Shown here piece by piece: positions 1 through 8,190 of a stretch of DNA of 37,370 bases; the first letter of the stretch is position 1; each line of letters starts with the position of its first letter. Position numbers and translations under genes: made by a program. Source of the stretch: Rhodospirillales bacterium Ga0074136 (GTDB lineage Bacteria > Pseudomonadota > Alphaproteobacteria > Acetobacterales > Acetobacteraceae). Where the stretch lies: positions 1 to 37,370 of the forward strand of contig LNEW01000101.1 of the NCBI GenBank assembly GCA_001464375.1, written 5' to 3'. The notes beneath the pieces were generated by a model. The model did not search any database and was not told the origin of the DNA. It saw nothing but the letters and a program-made list of their open reading frames with translations.

Positions 1-51
1 CGGCACCGACGATGCCCCTCCCCAAATCCCCCGATTCAAAAACCCGCGGAT

Positions 52-106
52 CCAAGGGGCCGTTGCCCCTTGGTGGGGGGAGGTCCGGAGGGGGGCAAGC
101 CCCTCC
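52..106. repeat. Two tandem GC-rich hairpins upstream of the amidohydrolase gene
   Basis: Bases 52-60 and 65-73 form a perfect 9-bp stem with a four-base loop. Bases 87-93 and 100-106 form a second perfect 7-bp stem with a six-base loop. Neither is followed by a clear T-run. They may be the terminator of a gene to the left of the window or a copy of a dispersed intergenic repeat; no second copy was seen in this window. Confidence 0.5.
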
Positions 107-179
107 CCGCCAGCGCCCCGCCTTCCCCGCCCCGCGCCTTGGTGCGACATAGGACGTCGTCAGTCGCGGAGGTGCCGTC

Positions 180-1508
180 ATGGAACGCTACGATCTCATT
201 CTGAAGGGCGGGCACGTGGTCACGCCCTGGGGTGTCGAGACGGCCGACGTCGCCGTGCGCGATGGCCGCATCGCGACGCTGGGCAACCTGCGCACCGCCG
301 ATGCGGCGGAGACGATCGATTGCGCGGGGCTGCATGTCCTGCCCGGGCTGATCGACCCGCATGTGCATCTGCGCGATCCCGGCGACCCCGCGGTCGAATC
401 CATCGAGACCGGCACGAAGGCCGCGATCCTGGGTGGCCTCGCCGCGGTGTTCGACATGCCGAACACGGCGAAGTCGGTCGTCAGCCGCGAGATCCTGGAC
501 GACAAGCGCGCCTTCCTCGAAGGCCGCGCGTATTGCGATGTCGGCCTGTATGTCGGCGCGTCGAAGAAGAACATCGGCGCGCTCGCGGAACTCGAGCTGC
601 AGCCCAATGTCTGCGCCATCAAGGTCTTCGCCGGATCCTCCACCGGCGACCTGCTGGTCGAGGACGATGCCAGCCTGGAAGCCGTGATGCGCGCCGGCCG
701 CCGGCGCATCTGCTACCATTCCGAGGACGAGTATCGGCTGCAGGAGCGCAAGCCGATGTTCACGCCCGGCATGCCGCATCGCAACCACATGGTCTGGCGC
801 GATGTGGAAACCGCGATGCTCGGCACCAAGCGGCTGATGGCGATCGCCCGCAAGACCGGCCGCGCGGCGCATATCCTGCACGTCTCGACCGCCGAGGAAC
901 TCGCCTACCTGCGTGACTATCGCGATGTCTGCACGGTCGAGGTGCTGCTGAACCACCTGACGCAGACCGACGAGGCCTATGACCGCCTCGGCGGCTACGC
1001 GGTAATGAATCCGCCGATCCGCGACCAGCGGCACCTCGATGCCGCCTGGGCGGCGGTCAATGACGGCACGGTGGACTGCATCGGATCGGACCACGCGCCG
1101 CATTCGCGCGAGGCGAAGGAACGCCCCTGGCCCAACACCGCCGCGGGGCTCACGGGCATCCAGACGCTGGTGCCGCTGATGCTGGACCACGTCACTGCCG
1201 GCCGGCTGTCGATTGCGCGTCTCGTGGACCTGATGTGCGCCGGCCCCGCGCGGGTCTATGGCGCGCTGAACAAGGGGCGGCTCGCCGCCGGCTACGATGC
1301 GGACTTCACCCTGGTGGACCTCAAGCGGCAGCGCATGATCCGCAACGACTGGCTGGTCACGCCGGCGGGCTGGACGCCTTTCGATGGCACGGTCTGCACG
1401 GGCTGGCCGGTCGCGACCATCATCCGCGGCCGCGCGGTGATGCGCGAGGACGAGGTGCTGGGCACGCCCATCGGCAAGCCGGTCGCCTTCGCCGAGACGC
1501 ATCGGTGA
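180..1508 (+). CDS. Dihydroorotase-type cyclic amidohydrolase
   Basis: This 442-residue cytoplasmic metal-dependent amidohydrolase is probably a class I dihydroorotase, which interconverts dihydroorotate and N-carbamoyl-aspartate in pyrimidine synthesis. Visible active-site elements are the metal-binding pair H61 and H63 in DPHVHLRDPG, the lysine expected to be carboxylated (K148 in AIKVFAG), H180, H231/H234 in HILHVST and the catalytic D304 in GSDHAPH. The length fits the family. The ATG has a GGAGG at 168-172, seven bases upstream. The stop overlaps the next gene's GTG start by four bases, so the two are probably co-translated. Allantoinase or another hydantoinase-like activity cannot be excluded, because the neighbours are not pyrimidine genes. 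Confidence 0.85.
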   Translation: MERYDLILKGGHVVTPWGVETADVAVRDGRIATLGNLRTADAAETIDCAGLHVLPGLIDPHVHLRDPGDPAVESIETGTKAAILGGLAAVFDMPNTAKSVVSREILDDKRAFLEGRAYCDVGLYVGASKKNIGALAELELQPNVCAIKVFAGSSTGDLLVEDDASLEAVMRAGRRRICYHSEDEYRLQERKPMFTPGMPHRNHMVWRDVETAMLGTKRLMAIARKTGRAAHILHVSTAEELAYLRDYRDVCTVEVLLNHLTQTDEAYDRLGGYAVMNPPIRDQRHLDAAWAAVNDGTVDCIGSDHAPHSREAKERPWPNTAAGLTGIQTLVPLMLDHVTAGRLSIARLVDLMCAGPARVYGALNKGRLAAGYDADFTLVDLKRQRMIRNDWLVTPAGWTPFDGTVCTGWPVATIIRGRAVMREDEVLGTPIGKPVAFAETHR

Positions 1509-2176
1509 CGGCCGAGGAGGCCATCGCCTCCCGCCGCTCCATCCGTGCCTACCTGCCCGCGCCGGTGCCGCGCGATACGGTCGAGCGCATCCTCGATATC
1601 GCCGCGCGCGCGCCCTCGGGCACCAACATGCAGCCCTGGCGCGGCTATGCGCTCACGGGCGCGCCGCTGAAGGCGCTGTGCGATGCGCTGGTGGCGGAAG
1701 CGGGCACCAAGATGGAAGCGGAATACCGCTACTACCCCGAGGCCTTCTTCGAGCCCTACCTGTCGCGCCGCCGCAAGGTCGGCTGGGACCTCTACGGGCT
1801 GCTCGGCATCGCGCGCGGCGAGACCGAGAAGATGCAGCGCCAGCACGCGAAGAACCTGACCTTCTTCGGCGCGCCGGTCGGCATCATCTTCACCATCGAC
1901 CGGCGGCTCGAGATCGGCTCATGGCTCGACCACGGCATGTTCCTTGGCAATGTGATGACGGCGGCGCGCGGCATGGGGCTCGATACCTGCCCGCAGGCGG
2001 CCTTCGCGCCGCATCACCGCACCATCCGCGCGCAGCTCGCTATCCCCGAGACCGAGGTCGTGGTCTGCGGGATGGCGCTCGGCCATGCCGACCCCACCGC
2101 ACCGGAGAATACGCTCGTGACGGAGCGTGCGCCGGCGGCCGAATTCTGCGCCTTCACCGGCTGGGAAGGCCGTTAG
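1505..2176 (+). CDS. Nitroreductase-family FMN oxidoreductase
   Basis: This 223-residue protein has the nitroreductase fold. The N-terminal RRSIRAYLP segment and the APSGTNMQPW segment are the usual FMN-phosphate and ribityl contacts, and a GLDTCPQAAF region with a closing VVCGMALGHAD segment completes the fold. Family members are FMN-dependent, usually dimeric, and use NAD(P)H to reduce nitro compounds, quinones or enones; the substrate here is unknown. I chose the GTG at 1505 because it overlaps the upstream stop as GTGA and places the family's first conserved helix (TAEEAIASRRS) at residue 2. It follows the amidohydrolase and precedes an AMP-binding ligase by 82 bases. Confidence 0.85.
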   Translation: MTAEEAIASRRSIRAYLPAPVPRDTVERILDIAARAPSGTNMQPWRGYALTGAPLKALCDALVAEAGTKMEAEYRYYPEAFFEPYLSRRRKVGWDLYGLLGIARGETEKMQRQHAKNLTFFGAPVGIIFTIDRRLEIGSWLDHGMFLGNVMTAARGMGLDTCPQAAFAPHHRTIRAQLAIPETEVVVCGMALGHADPTAPENTLVTERAPAAEFCAFTGWEGR

Positions 2177-2258
2177 TGCGGGACGCGGGAAGCACCCCGC
2201 CGCCCAGGCCACAGCCCGGCGCGCGGACCGGGGCGCGGTGCGCCGGGAGGCCGCGGGC

Positions 2259-3710
2259 ATGAGGCACGCGCGGATCCCGGACGCCGTGCGGGAGATCGGC
2301 TGCGCCGACCCCGCCGCCATCGCCATCATCGACGACGGGCGGGAGGTGCCGTACCGCGAACTCGACGGGCTGGCGCGCCGCATGGCGGCCTGGCTCGAAC
2401 AGCAGGGCCTGCGCCCGGGCGACAGGGTCGGCATCACCATCCGCGGCAACCTCGCGCATCTCGTCACGACGCTCGGGCTGATGCGCCTGGGCTGCGACCA
2501 GGTGGGGCTGGCAAGCCACGACACGCAAGCGATGCGCGCGGAGCTCGTGCAGCGGGTCGGCGCCGTGGCCGTCATCGGCGACCAGGCCGAGGACGCTGTC
2601 GGCAGCACCAGCCTCATCCTGCCCGACCACGCGGCGATCGCGCGCGACGTCGCGCTCGATGATCGCCACATCCCGGCCCCGGGGCCGGACGGGACGACGG
2701 TGCTGATCCCGAGTTCCGGCACGACCGGACGGCCGAAGCTCATCCCGATGTCCGAGCGGCTGCTGATGCTGCGCGGGCTGGCCCGTCCACAGGCGACGGC
2801 GCGGCGCTGCTCGGCCATCTCGGCGGAATTCGCGCAGTCGCGCTGGTCCGTGCTGACGGCAATTGCCGCCGGCGGGTGCTGGGCTTTCCACAACGCGGCG
2901 AAGGGGCCGCCGCTGGCAGACCTGGTCCGCCGCCATGGCATCGACATCGTCGTCCTGGCGCCCAGCCGGGTCGAGGCCCTGCTGCACGAGGCGCCGCGAA
3001 TGGGGGGCTGGCCGGCGGGCGTTGCACTGAACCTGACGGGCACGGCCGTGCCAGGCGCGCTGCGGCAGCGCATCCAGGCCGAACTGACGCATGACCTCCA
3101 TGTGCTCTACGGCACGACCGAATGCGGCGTCTGCGCGATCGCGCTTCCGGAGGATCACGCGCGCCATCCCGACGGCCTGGGACGCCCCTGGAGCGCCTCG
3201 GCCATCGTGGTGGACGACGCCGGACGACGCCTGCCGGCAGGCACGCCCGGCTTCCTGCGCATCCTCTCCGCCGGACGGGCGGAGGGCTATCTCGACGATG
3301 CCGAGACGACCGCGAAGGCCTTCCTGCCCGGCGGCTGGTACCACACGGGAGACATCGCGGCGCTGACGCCGGACGGGCACGTGATCTTCGGTGGCCGCGG
3401 GGACGACATGATGATCCTCGGCACGATCAACATCTTCCCCGCCGAGATCGAAGGCGCCGCGGCCGGCTTCCCCGGCCTCGCGGAATGCGCGGCCTTCAGC
3501 GTGCACTCCGCCGCGCATGGGGACGTGCCGATGCTCGCCGTGGTCGAAGGCGCGCCGGGCGCGCTCGACGCTGCGGCGCTGCTCGCCCATTGCCGCGCGC
3601 GCCTTGGGCTGCGCGCACCGCGCAAGGTGGTGCTGGTGCCGGCGCTGCCGCGCAATGGCCTCGGCAAGGTGCTGCGTCGGGAACTCGCCACCCTGGCGAC
3701 CCGGACATGA
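2259..3710 (+). CDS. Short AMP-binding acyl-activating ligase (paralogue 1)
   Basis: This 483-residue member of the ANL (acyl-CoA synthetase/NRPS adenylation) superfamily probably activates a carboxylic acid with ATP and transfers it to CoA or a carrier protein. It shows the phosphate-binding SSGTTGRPK at residues 152-160, the YGTTECG motif, YHTGD with the downstream GGRGDDMMI hinge, and the C-terminal catalytic lysine in RNGLGKVLRREL. It is shorter than typical fatty-acyl-CoA ligases (about 550 residues). The ATG at 2259 is preceded by GGGAGG at 2245-2250. It resembles the ligase at 22170-23618 along its whole length; the stretch LLAHCRARLGLRAPR is identical. The substrate cannot be named. 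Confidence 0.8.
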   Translation: MRHARIPDAVREIGCADPAAIAIIDDGREVPYRELDGLARRMAAWLEQQGLRPGDRVGITIRGNLAHLVTTLGLMRLGCDQVGLASHDTQAMRAELVQRVGAVAVIGDQAEDAVGSTSLILPDHAAIARDVALDDRHIPAPGPDGTTVLIPSSGTTGRPKLIPMSERLLMLRGLARPQATARRCSAISAEFAQSRWSVLTAIAAGGCWAFHNAAKGPPLADLVRRHGIDIVVLAPSRVEALLHEAPRMGGWPAGVALNLTGTAVPGALRQRIQAELTHDLHVLYGTTECGVCAIALPEDHARHPDGLGRPWSASAIVVDDAGRRLPAGTPGFLRILSAGRAEGYLDDAETTAKAFLPGGWYHTGDIAALTPDGHVIFGGRGDDMMILGTINIFPAEIEGAAAGFPGLAECAAFSVHSAAHGDVPMLAVVEGAPGALDAAALLAHCRARLGLRAPRKVVLVPALPRNGLGKVLRRELATLATRT

Positions 3711-3747
3711 CCGACGCGACCGGAGGGGGGTGCCTTTCCGGCGTCGC

Positions 3748-4620
3748 ATGATGCCGCTGTCCGGGCCCGCGCTCTGGCTGCGCCTTCTTGTCATCAGCGC
3801 GCTGTGGGGCGCGGCCTATCCGTTGATCCGCTACCTGGCCGCCCACATGCCGCCCTTCGCGGTGGCCGGCGTGCGCGGCGTGCTGGCGGCGGTCGCGGTC
3901 TTCGCCTTCCTGTGGTTCCGGCGCGAGCTGGGCGGCATTTCGCGCAGCGTCGTGCTGACCTCGCTGGTGCTCGGCGTGCTGAGCGGCGTCATCCCGAACA
4001 CGCTGATCCCGCTGGCGCTGCAACGCATGGAGGCGGCGCCGGCCTCGCTCGTGCAGGCGGCGGGGCCGCTCATCCTCACGCTGCTGGCAGGTGTTCTGCT
4101 GAAGAACGAGACCGCGACGCCGCGGATGCTGACGGGCGTCGTGATGGGCTTCCTCGGGATTGCGCTGGTGGTGGGTTCGGGCGGGCTTGGCGGCGGCAGC
4201 GTGTCGGGCGCGCTGCTGATCCTGGTGGCGACCTTCGCCTATGCGCTCAGCACCATCTGGGTGCGGCGGGCGGATCGCGGGCCGGCGGCGGCGCTGGCGC
4301 TCGGGCAGCAGGCGGTGTCGGGCGTGATCTCCGGCAGCCTGGCGCTGGCGGTGGATGGACCGGGCGCGCTGGTGCAGCCGGCCGGGGTCTGGGTGGTGGC
4401 GGTGATCCTCGCGATCTTCGCGACCGCGGTGCCGCTGACGCTGTTCCTGCACCTGGCGATGCGCGCGCGGGCGGCGGATTCGGCGATGGTCGGCTACATC
4501 CAGCCGATCTTCTCGACCGCCATCGCGGCTGCGTGGCTGGGCGAGGTGCCGTCCTGGCAGGTGGTGGCCGGTGGTGCGGTGGTGCTGGCCTCGGTCTGGC
4601 TGGTCACGAGCCGGCGCTGA
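3748..4620 (+). CDS. EamA/DMT-superfamily transporter
   Basis: This 290-residue integral membrane protein has about ten hydrophobic helices arranged as two EamA repeats, typical of drug/metabolite transporters that export amino acids or other small metabolites. Conserved features are the first helix with LWGAAYPLIRYL, the PASLVQAAGPLILTLLAG segment and, in the second repeat, GYIQPIFSTAIAAAWLGE. Two adjacent ATGs (3748 and 3751) and a GTG at 3730 are possible starts. The only strong purine run (3722-3730) overlaps the GTG, so the start is uncertain by a few codons. It lies 37 bases after the ligase gene and may export or import that pathway's compound. Confidence 0.82.
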   Translation: MMPLSGPALWLRLLVISALWGAAYPLIRYLAAHMPPFAVAGVRGVLAAVAVFAFLWFRRELGGISRSVVLTSLVLGVLSGVIPNTLIPLALQRMEAAPASLVQAAGPLILTLLAGVLLKNETATPRMLTGVVMGFLGIALVVGSGGLGGGSVSGALLILVATFAYALSTIWVRRADRGPAAALALGQQAVSGVISGSLALAVDGPGALVQPAGVWVVAVILAIFATAVPLTLFLHLAMRARAADSAMVGYIQPIFSTAIAAAWLGEVPSWQVVAGGAVVLASVWLVTSRR

Positions 4621-4653
4621 GGGGCGCCTCCGGCAGGTGCCACGCCTGGAAGC

Positions 4654-4669
4654 ATCCGCCTGCGCGGAT
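4654..4669. terminator. Short hairpin between convergent genes
   Basis: A 6-bp perfect inverted repeat (4654-4659 with 4664-4669, four-base loop) lies between the ends of the convergent transporter and SDR genes. It overlaps the SDR stop codon and has no T-run, so it is only a weak bidirectional terminator candidate. Confidence 0.25.
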
Positions 4670-5451
4670 CATCCAGCCTGCCCCTTGGCGGGCATGCGGG
4701 CGAAAATCCATGCCTTGAGCGCCGGCGGCAACGCCCCCGCCAACCGCGCCAGGGCATAGGTCGGCCAGGGATAGGCGATGCGCACCCGCCCCCGCGCGAT
4801 GCCCGCCAGCGTGCGCCGCGCGGCGTCCTCGGCATCCATCAGGAACGTCATCGGAAAGGCGTTCCGTGCCGTCATCGGCGTGCGGACATAGCCCGGGCAG
4901 ACCGCATGGACCCGGATGCCGCGCGCGCGCTCGGTGGCGTCCAGCGCTTCCGCCCAGCGCTGCACCGCGGCCTTGGTGGCGCAATAGGCCGGCGCGCCCG
5001 GCGCGGCCACGAAGGCCGCGAGCGAGGCGATCACCGCGACGCGCCCGCGCACGCCATCCGCCCCGGGCGCCTGCGTCGCCATGGCGTCGATCGCCGGCAG
5101 GGCGGTGTTGAGCACCCCGGTCACATTGGTCTCGAAGATCGCGCGCGACTGCGCGGCGGGTTCCGTCGCGCCGCCCGTCCCCGCCGAGATGCCGGCATTG
5201 GCGATCACCAGGTCGAGCCGCCCGGCCGCGCCGATCCAGGCCGCCATCGCCGCCGCATCGGTCACGCTGAGCACCGCCGGGCGCACCTGGGCACCCTTCG
5301 CGCGGCAGGCCTGCGCGACCTCCTCGAGGCGTGCGGCGTCGCGCCCGGACAGGTGCAGCACCGCGCCCGGCCGCGCGCAGGCCAGCGCCAGGGCTCGCCC
5401 CAGCCCCGACGACGCCCCCGTGATCAGCACGGCGTCCCAGGCGGCTTGCAT
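4669..5451 (-). CDS. Short-chain dehydrogenase/reductase
   Basis: This 260-residue classical SDR has a Rossmann fold with the dinucleotide-binding TGASSGLG at residues 11-18, the NAG motif at 85-87, a serine in the VIASLAAF strand near 143, and the YCATK catalytic pair (Y156, K160). Such enzymes oxidise or reduce alcohols, sugars, steroids or acyl groups with NAD(P); the substrate here is unknown. The C-terminal tail (residues 225-260) is hydrophobic and basic, so weak membrane association is possible. The ATG at 5451 is preceded by GGAAGGG about eight bases upstream; earlier in-frame codons lack this. The gene is divergent from yicC with only 30 bases between the starts. Confidence 0.85.
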   Translation of the reverse strand: MQAAWDAVLITGASSGLGRALALACARPGAVLHLSGRDAARLEEVAQACRAKGAQVRPAVLSVTDAAAMAAWIGAAGRLDLVIANAGISAGTGGATEPAAQSRAIFETNVTGVLNTALPAIDAMATQAPGADGVRGRVAVIASLAAFVAAPGAPAYCATKAAVQRWAEALDATERARGIRVHAVCPGYVRTPMTARNAFPMTFLMDAEDAARRTLAGIARGRVRIAYPWPTYALARLAGALPPALKAWIFARMPAKGQAG

Positions 5452-5481
5452 CCTGACCCTTCCGGGGGGAGAAGCGGCGCC

Positions 5482-6387
5482 ATGGCCGCACACCCCCTCT
5501 CCTCCATGACCGGCTTCGCCCGCGAGGGCGGGGCGCTGCCCGACGGGTCCTCCTTCATCTGGGAATTGCGCTCCGTCAACGGGCGCGGCCTCGATGTCCG
5601 GCTGCGCCTGCCCAACGGCTTCGACGCGGTGGAAGCCGCGCTGAAGGAGGCAGCGGCGCGCGTGCTCAAGCGGGGTAACGTCAACGCGACGCTGACGGTG
5701 AAACGGGAGGATCGCACGGGGTCGCGCCTGACGCCCGACCCGGCGGCGCTCGACCAGGCGCTGCGCATCGCGCTCGACCTCGCCGCGCGCATCCCGGGCT
5801 GTCCGCCGCCGCGCGCCGAGGCGCTGCTGACCCTGCCCGGCGTGCTGCGCGCCGAGGCCGCCGAACCCGATGAGGCGGAGGAGGAGGCCAAGCGCGCGAC
5901 CATCGCCACCGCCTTCACCCGCGCGCTTGATGACCTGGTCGCCTCACGCCGCGCCGAGGGCGCGAAGCTCGCCGAGATCCTGGGCGTGCTGCTTGATGAG
6001 GTGGCCGCGCTGCGCGACCTGGCCGCGACCGAGGCCGCCGGCCAGCCCGCGCTGCACGCCGCCCGCCTGCGCGAGGCCCTGGCCGCGCTGCTGGAGGGCG
6101 AGCGCCGCGTACCGGAAGACCGCCTGGCGCAGGAAGTCGCGTTGCTCGCGACGAAATCGGATGTGCGCGAGGAGCTCGACCGCCTGTGCGCGCATATCGC
6201 CGAGTGCCGGCGGCTGCTGGCGTCCGGCGAGGCGATCGGCCGCAAGCTCGATTTCCTCACACAGGAATTCGTCCGCGAGGTGAACACCCTGTGCAGCAAG
6301 TCGGCATCCACCGCGCTGACGCGCATCGGCCTCGAGTTGAAGGCGGCGATCGAACGGCTGAAGGAGCAGTCGGCGAATGTCGAATGA
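5482..6387 (+). CDS. yicC: YicC-family endoribonuclease
   Basis: This 301-residue protein matches the YicC family throughout. The N-terminal domain begins SSMTGFAREGG and includes ELRSVNGRGLDVRLRLP. The C-terminal DUF1732-type domain contains EDRLAQEVALLATKSDVREELDRL and the closing KLDFLTQEFVREVNTL. Members are conserved bacterial endoribonucleases that influence small-RNA stability and growth in stationary phase. The ATG at 5482 is preceded by a purine-rich GGGGGAGA about ten bases upstream. gmk follows at 6601, an adjacency common in bacteria, but here 213 bases separate them. Confidence 0.9.
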   Translation: MAAHPLSSMTGFAREGGALPDGSSFIWELRSVNGRGLDVRLRLPNGFDAVEAALKEAAARVLKRGNVNATLTVKREDRTGSRLTPDPAALDQALRIALDLAARIPGCPPPRAEALLTLPGVLRAEAAEPDEAEEEAKRATIATAFTRALDDLVASRRAEGAKLAEILGVLLDEVAALRDLAATEAAGQPALHAARLREALAALLEGERRVPEDRLAQEVALLATKSDVREELDRLCAHIAECRRLLASGEAIGRKLDFLTQEFVREVNTLCSKSASTALTRIGLELKAAIERLKEQSANVE

Positions 6388-6402
6388 CGCCGACGCGTCC
6401 GG

Positions 6403-6516
6403 TCAGCCCTCCGGTTGGCGCAGCGGCAGCGTCGTGTCGCCGTCGACCAGGATGGCGGCAGCCACCTGCAAGGCGACCAGCGTGGCGAGAATGATGGCGA
6501 AAGTCGGATACAGCAT
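6403..6516 (-). CDS. 37-residue single-pass membrane peptide, antisense between yicC and gmk
   Basis: This small frame starts MLYPTFAIILATLVAL and continues with an alanine-rich helix, followed by an acidic and polar tail ending PLRQPEG. It has one predicted membrane helix (about residues 4-23). A perfect AGGAGG lies at 6524-6529, seven bases before the ATG, one of the best ribosome-binding sites in the window. Most codons end in G or C, as in the neighbouring genes. It ends 15 bases from the yicC stop on the opposite strand. I do not recognise a family and no function is proposed. The evidence is the Shine-Dalgarno site, the codon bias and the membrane helix. Confidence 0.65.
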   Translation of the reverse strand: MLYPTFAIILATLVALQVAAAILVDGDTTLPLRQPEG

Positions 6517-6556
6517 CGTGAAGCCTCCTGTGCTGCGTTCCTCCCTAACCCCTTAC

Positions 6557-6586
6557 GCAATCTGGATTGCTGCAATGCACAATGCA
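6557..6586. promoter_or_regulatory. Cluster of GCAAT/ATTGC repeats between the small peptide and gmk
   Basis: This AT-richer patch holds GCAAT (6557-6561), ATTGC (6566-6570), GCAAT (6572-6576) and CAATGC just after, giving two inverted repeats with loops of four and one bases. It lies between the divergent small-peptide gene and gmk, upstream of both starts. It could be an operator or promoter element; no clear -35/-10 pair was assigned. Confidence 0.35.
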
Positions 6587-6600
6587 AGGGGCCAGGCGTC

Positions 6601-7224
6601 GTGATCGCGCGGCGCGGGCTGTGCCTGGTGCTGGCCGCGGCGCCTGGCGCGGGCAAGACGTCGGTGTCCCGCGCCCTGCTGGAATCAGAAGCGGATCTCT
6701 CGCTGTCGGTCAGCGCCACCACGCGCCCGCCGCGGCCCGGCGAGCACGAAGGCGTCCACTACTTCTTCAAGTCGCCCGAGGCATTCGATGCGATGGCCGA
6801 GGCCGGCGAATTCCTGGAACATGCGCGCTTCCTCGGCCGCGCCTATGGCACGCCACGCGCCGCGGTCGAGGCGGCGCTGACCGCCGGTCGCGACGTGCTG
6901 TTCGACATCGAATGGCAAGGCCACCGGCAGATGCAGGCCACGCTGCCGCAGGATGTGGTCGGCGTCTTCCTGCTGCCGCCCTCGCTGCCCGACCTCGAAG
7001 CCCGCCTGCGCGGCCGCGGCCAGGACAGCGAGGTCGAGATCGCCCGGCGCATGGCCGCCGCGCGGGAGGAGATCACGCACTGGAACGAATTCGACCACAT
7101 CGTGGTCAATCGCGACTTCGCGGCCACGGTCGCGCAGGTGCGCGCCATCCTGCACGCCGCGCGCAGCGAACGCCGCCGCCAGCCGGGGATGGCGGGCTTC
7201 ATCGCCGGGCTGCTGGCCGGGTAG
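6601..7224 (+). CDS. gmk: Guanylate kinase
   Basis: This 207-residue enzyme phosphorylates GMP to GDP with ATP, an essential step in guanine nucleotide synthesis. The P-loop AAAPGAGKTS spans about residues 12-21, with alanine where many homologues have serine or glycine. The GMP-binding region follows with SVSATTRPPRPGEHEGVHYFF, and the lid contains LRGRGQDSEVEIARRM. The length is normal for bacterial Gmk. The GTG at 6601 is preceded by AAGGGG about nine bases upstream, and no closer ATG fits. The AEC-type carrier starts four bases after its stop, so the two are likely co-transcribed. Confidence 0.93.
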   Translation: MIARRGLCLVLAAAPGAGKTSVSRALLESEADLSLSVSATTRPPRPGEHEGVHYFFKSPEAFDAMAEAGEFLEHARFLGRAYGTPRAAVEAALTAGRDVLFDIEWQGHRQMQATLPQDVVGVFLLPPSLPDLEARLRGRGQDSEVEIARRMAAAREEITHWNEFDHIVVNRDFAATVAQVRAILHAARSERRRQPGMAGFIAGLLAG

Positions 7225-7227
7225 CGC

Positions 7228-8151
7228 GTGGGGACCATCCTCGAGATCGTCGCGCCGGTCTTCGCGATCATCGCGATGGGCTGGGCCGCGGCGGCCTGGC
7301 GCTGGGTGGAGGAAGCGGGCTTCCGCACGCTGATCTGGTTCACTTTCACCATCGCATCGCCGGCGCTGCTGTTCGCCGGCGGCACCTCGGGCACTGTCGG
7401 CGGCGGGCCGGCCGCCCTGGTGTTCTTCGTGGCCGCGCTGGTGGTCTATGGCGCGGCGCTGTGGCTGGCGCTGCGCCCGCTATCGCTGAACCTGGCCGAG
7501 GCCGGGCTGTTCGCGCTGAACTGCACCTTCGGCAATACCGTGATGATGGGGATCCCGCTGGTGGCGGCGGCCTATGGCCAGGCGGGGGTCGCGGTGCTGC
7601 TGGCGCTGATTGCGCTGCATTCGATGGTGCTGCTCAGCCTCGGCACGGTGGTCGCGGAACTGGGCCTGCATCGCCACGCGCCGATGGGGCGCGTGCTGCG
7701 CGCGACCCTTGGCGGCGTGCTGCGCAACCCGATCGTGATGGCGGTGGTGGTCGCACTGGCCTGGAGCACGCTGGGGCTGCCGGTGCCCTCGGCCATGCGG
7801 CGCACGCTGGAGCTGCTCGGTGCATCGAGCCCGCCGCTGGCGCTGTTCTGCCTCGGCGGGTCGCTGGCGTCGTTCCGGCTGGCGGGGTCGCTCGGTGATG
7901 TCGCCTGGTCGCTGGTGCTGAAGCTCGCGGTGCTGCCGTTGCTGGTCTGGGGGCTGTGCATCGCCTTCGGGCTGGGTGCGCTGGAGACCGCGGTGGCGGT
8001 GACCACGGCGGCGCTGCCGACCGGTGCGAATGCCTTCATGCTGGCGCGGCGCTATGCGGTGGGGGCGGAACGCTCGGGGGCGACCGTGCTGGTGTCGACG
8101 GTGCTCTCGGTCTTCACGCTGGCGGCGGTGCTCGCCTGGTTCCGCGGATAG
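7228..8151 (+). CDS. AEC-family transporter (auxin-efflux-carrier type)
   Basis: This 307-residue membrane protein has about ten hydrophobic segments in two five-helix halves, as in the AEC/BART family that moves malate, malonate or other small organic anions. Visible family features are the first helix with ILEIVAPVFAIIAMGW, a CTFGNTVMMGIPLV segment with the conserved Asn-Thr, and ALPTGANAFMLARRY near the C-terminus. It starts with GTG four bases after the gmk stop. Its end converges with ksgA. The substrate is unknown. Confidence 0.85.
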   Translation: MGTILEIVAPVFAIIAMGWAAAAWRWVEEAGFRTLIWFTFTIASPALLFAGGTSGTVGGGPAALVFFVAALVVYGAALWLALRPLSLNLAEAGLFALNCTFGNTVMMGIPLVAAAYGQAGVAVLLALIALHSMVLLSLGTVVAELGLHRHAPMGRVLRATLGGVLRNPIVMAVVVALAWSTLGLPVPSAMRRTLELLGASSPPLALFCLGGSLASFRLAGSLGDVAWSLVLKLAVLPLLVWGLCIAFGLGALETAVAVTTAALPTGANAFMLARRYAVGAERSGATVLVSTVLSVFTLAAVLAWFRG

Positions 8152-8167
8152 GGCGCGCGAGCAGGCC

Positions 8168-8187
8168 GTCGCGGTCGAATCCGCGAC
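8168..8187. terminator. Bidirectional hairpin between the carrier gene and ksgA
   Basis: A perfect 7-bp GC-rich stem (8168-8174 with 8181-8187, six-base loop) fills the 39-base gap between two convergent genes. There is no long T-run on either side, so intrinsic termination is plausible but not certain. Confidence 0.4.
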
Positions 8188-8190
8188 CGG

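Noticed and set aside
36-1502. A 488-codon open frame on the minus strand
   Set aside because: It lies opposite the amidohydrolase, which has all active-site motifs. The minus-strand product shows no recognisable motif or ribosome-binding site.
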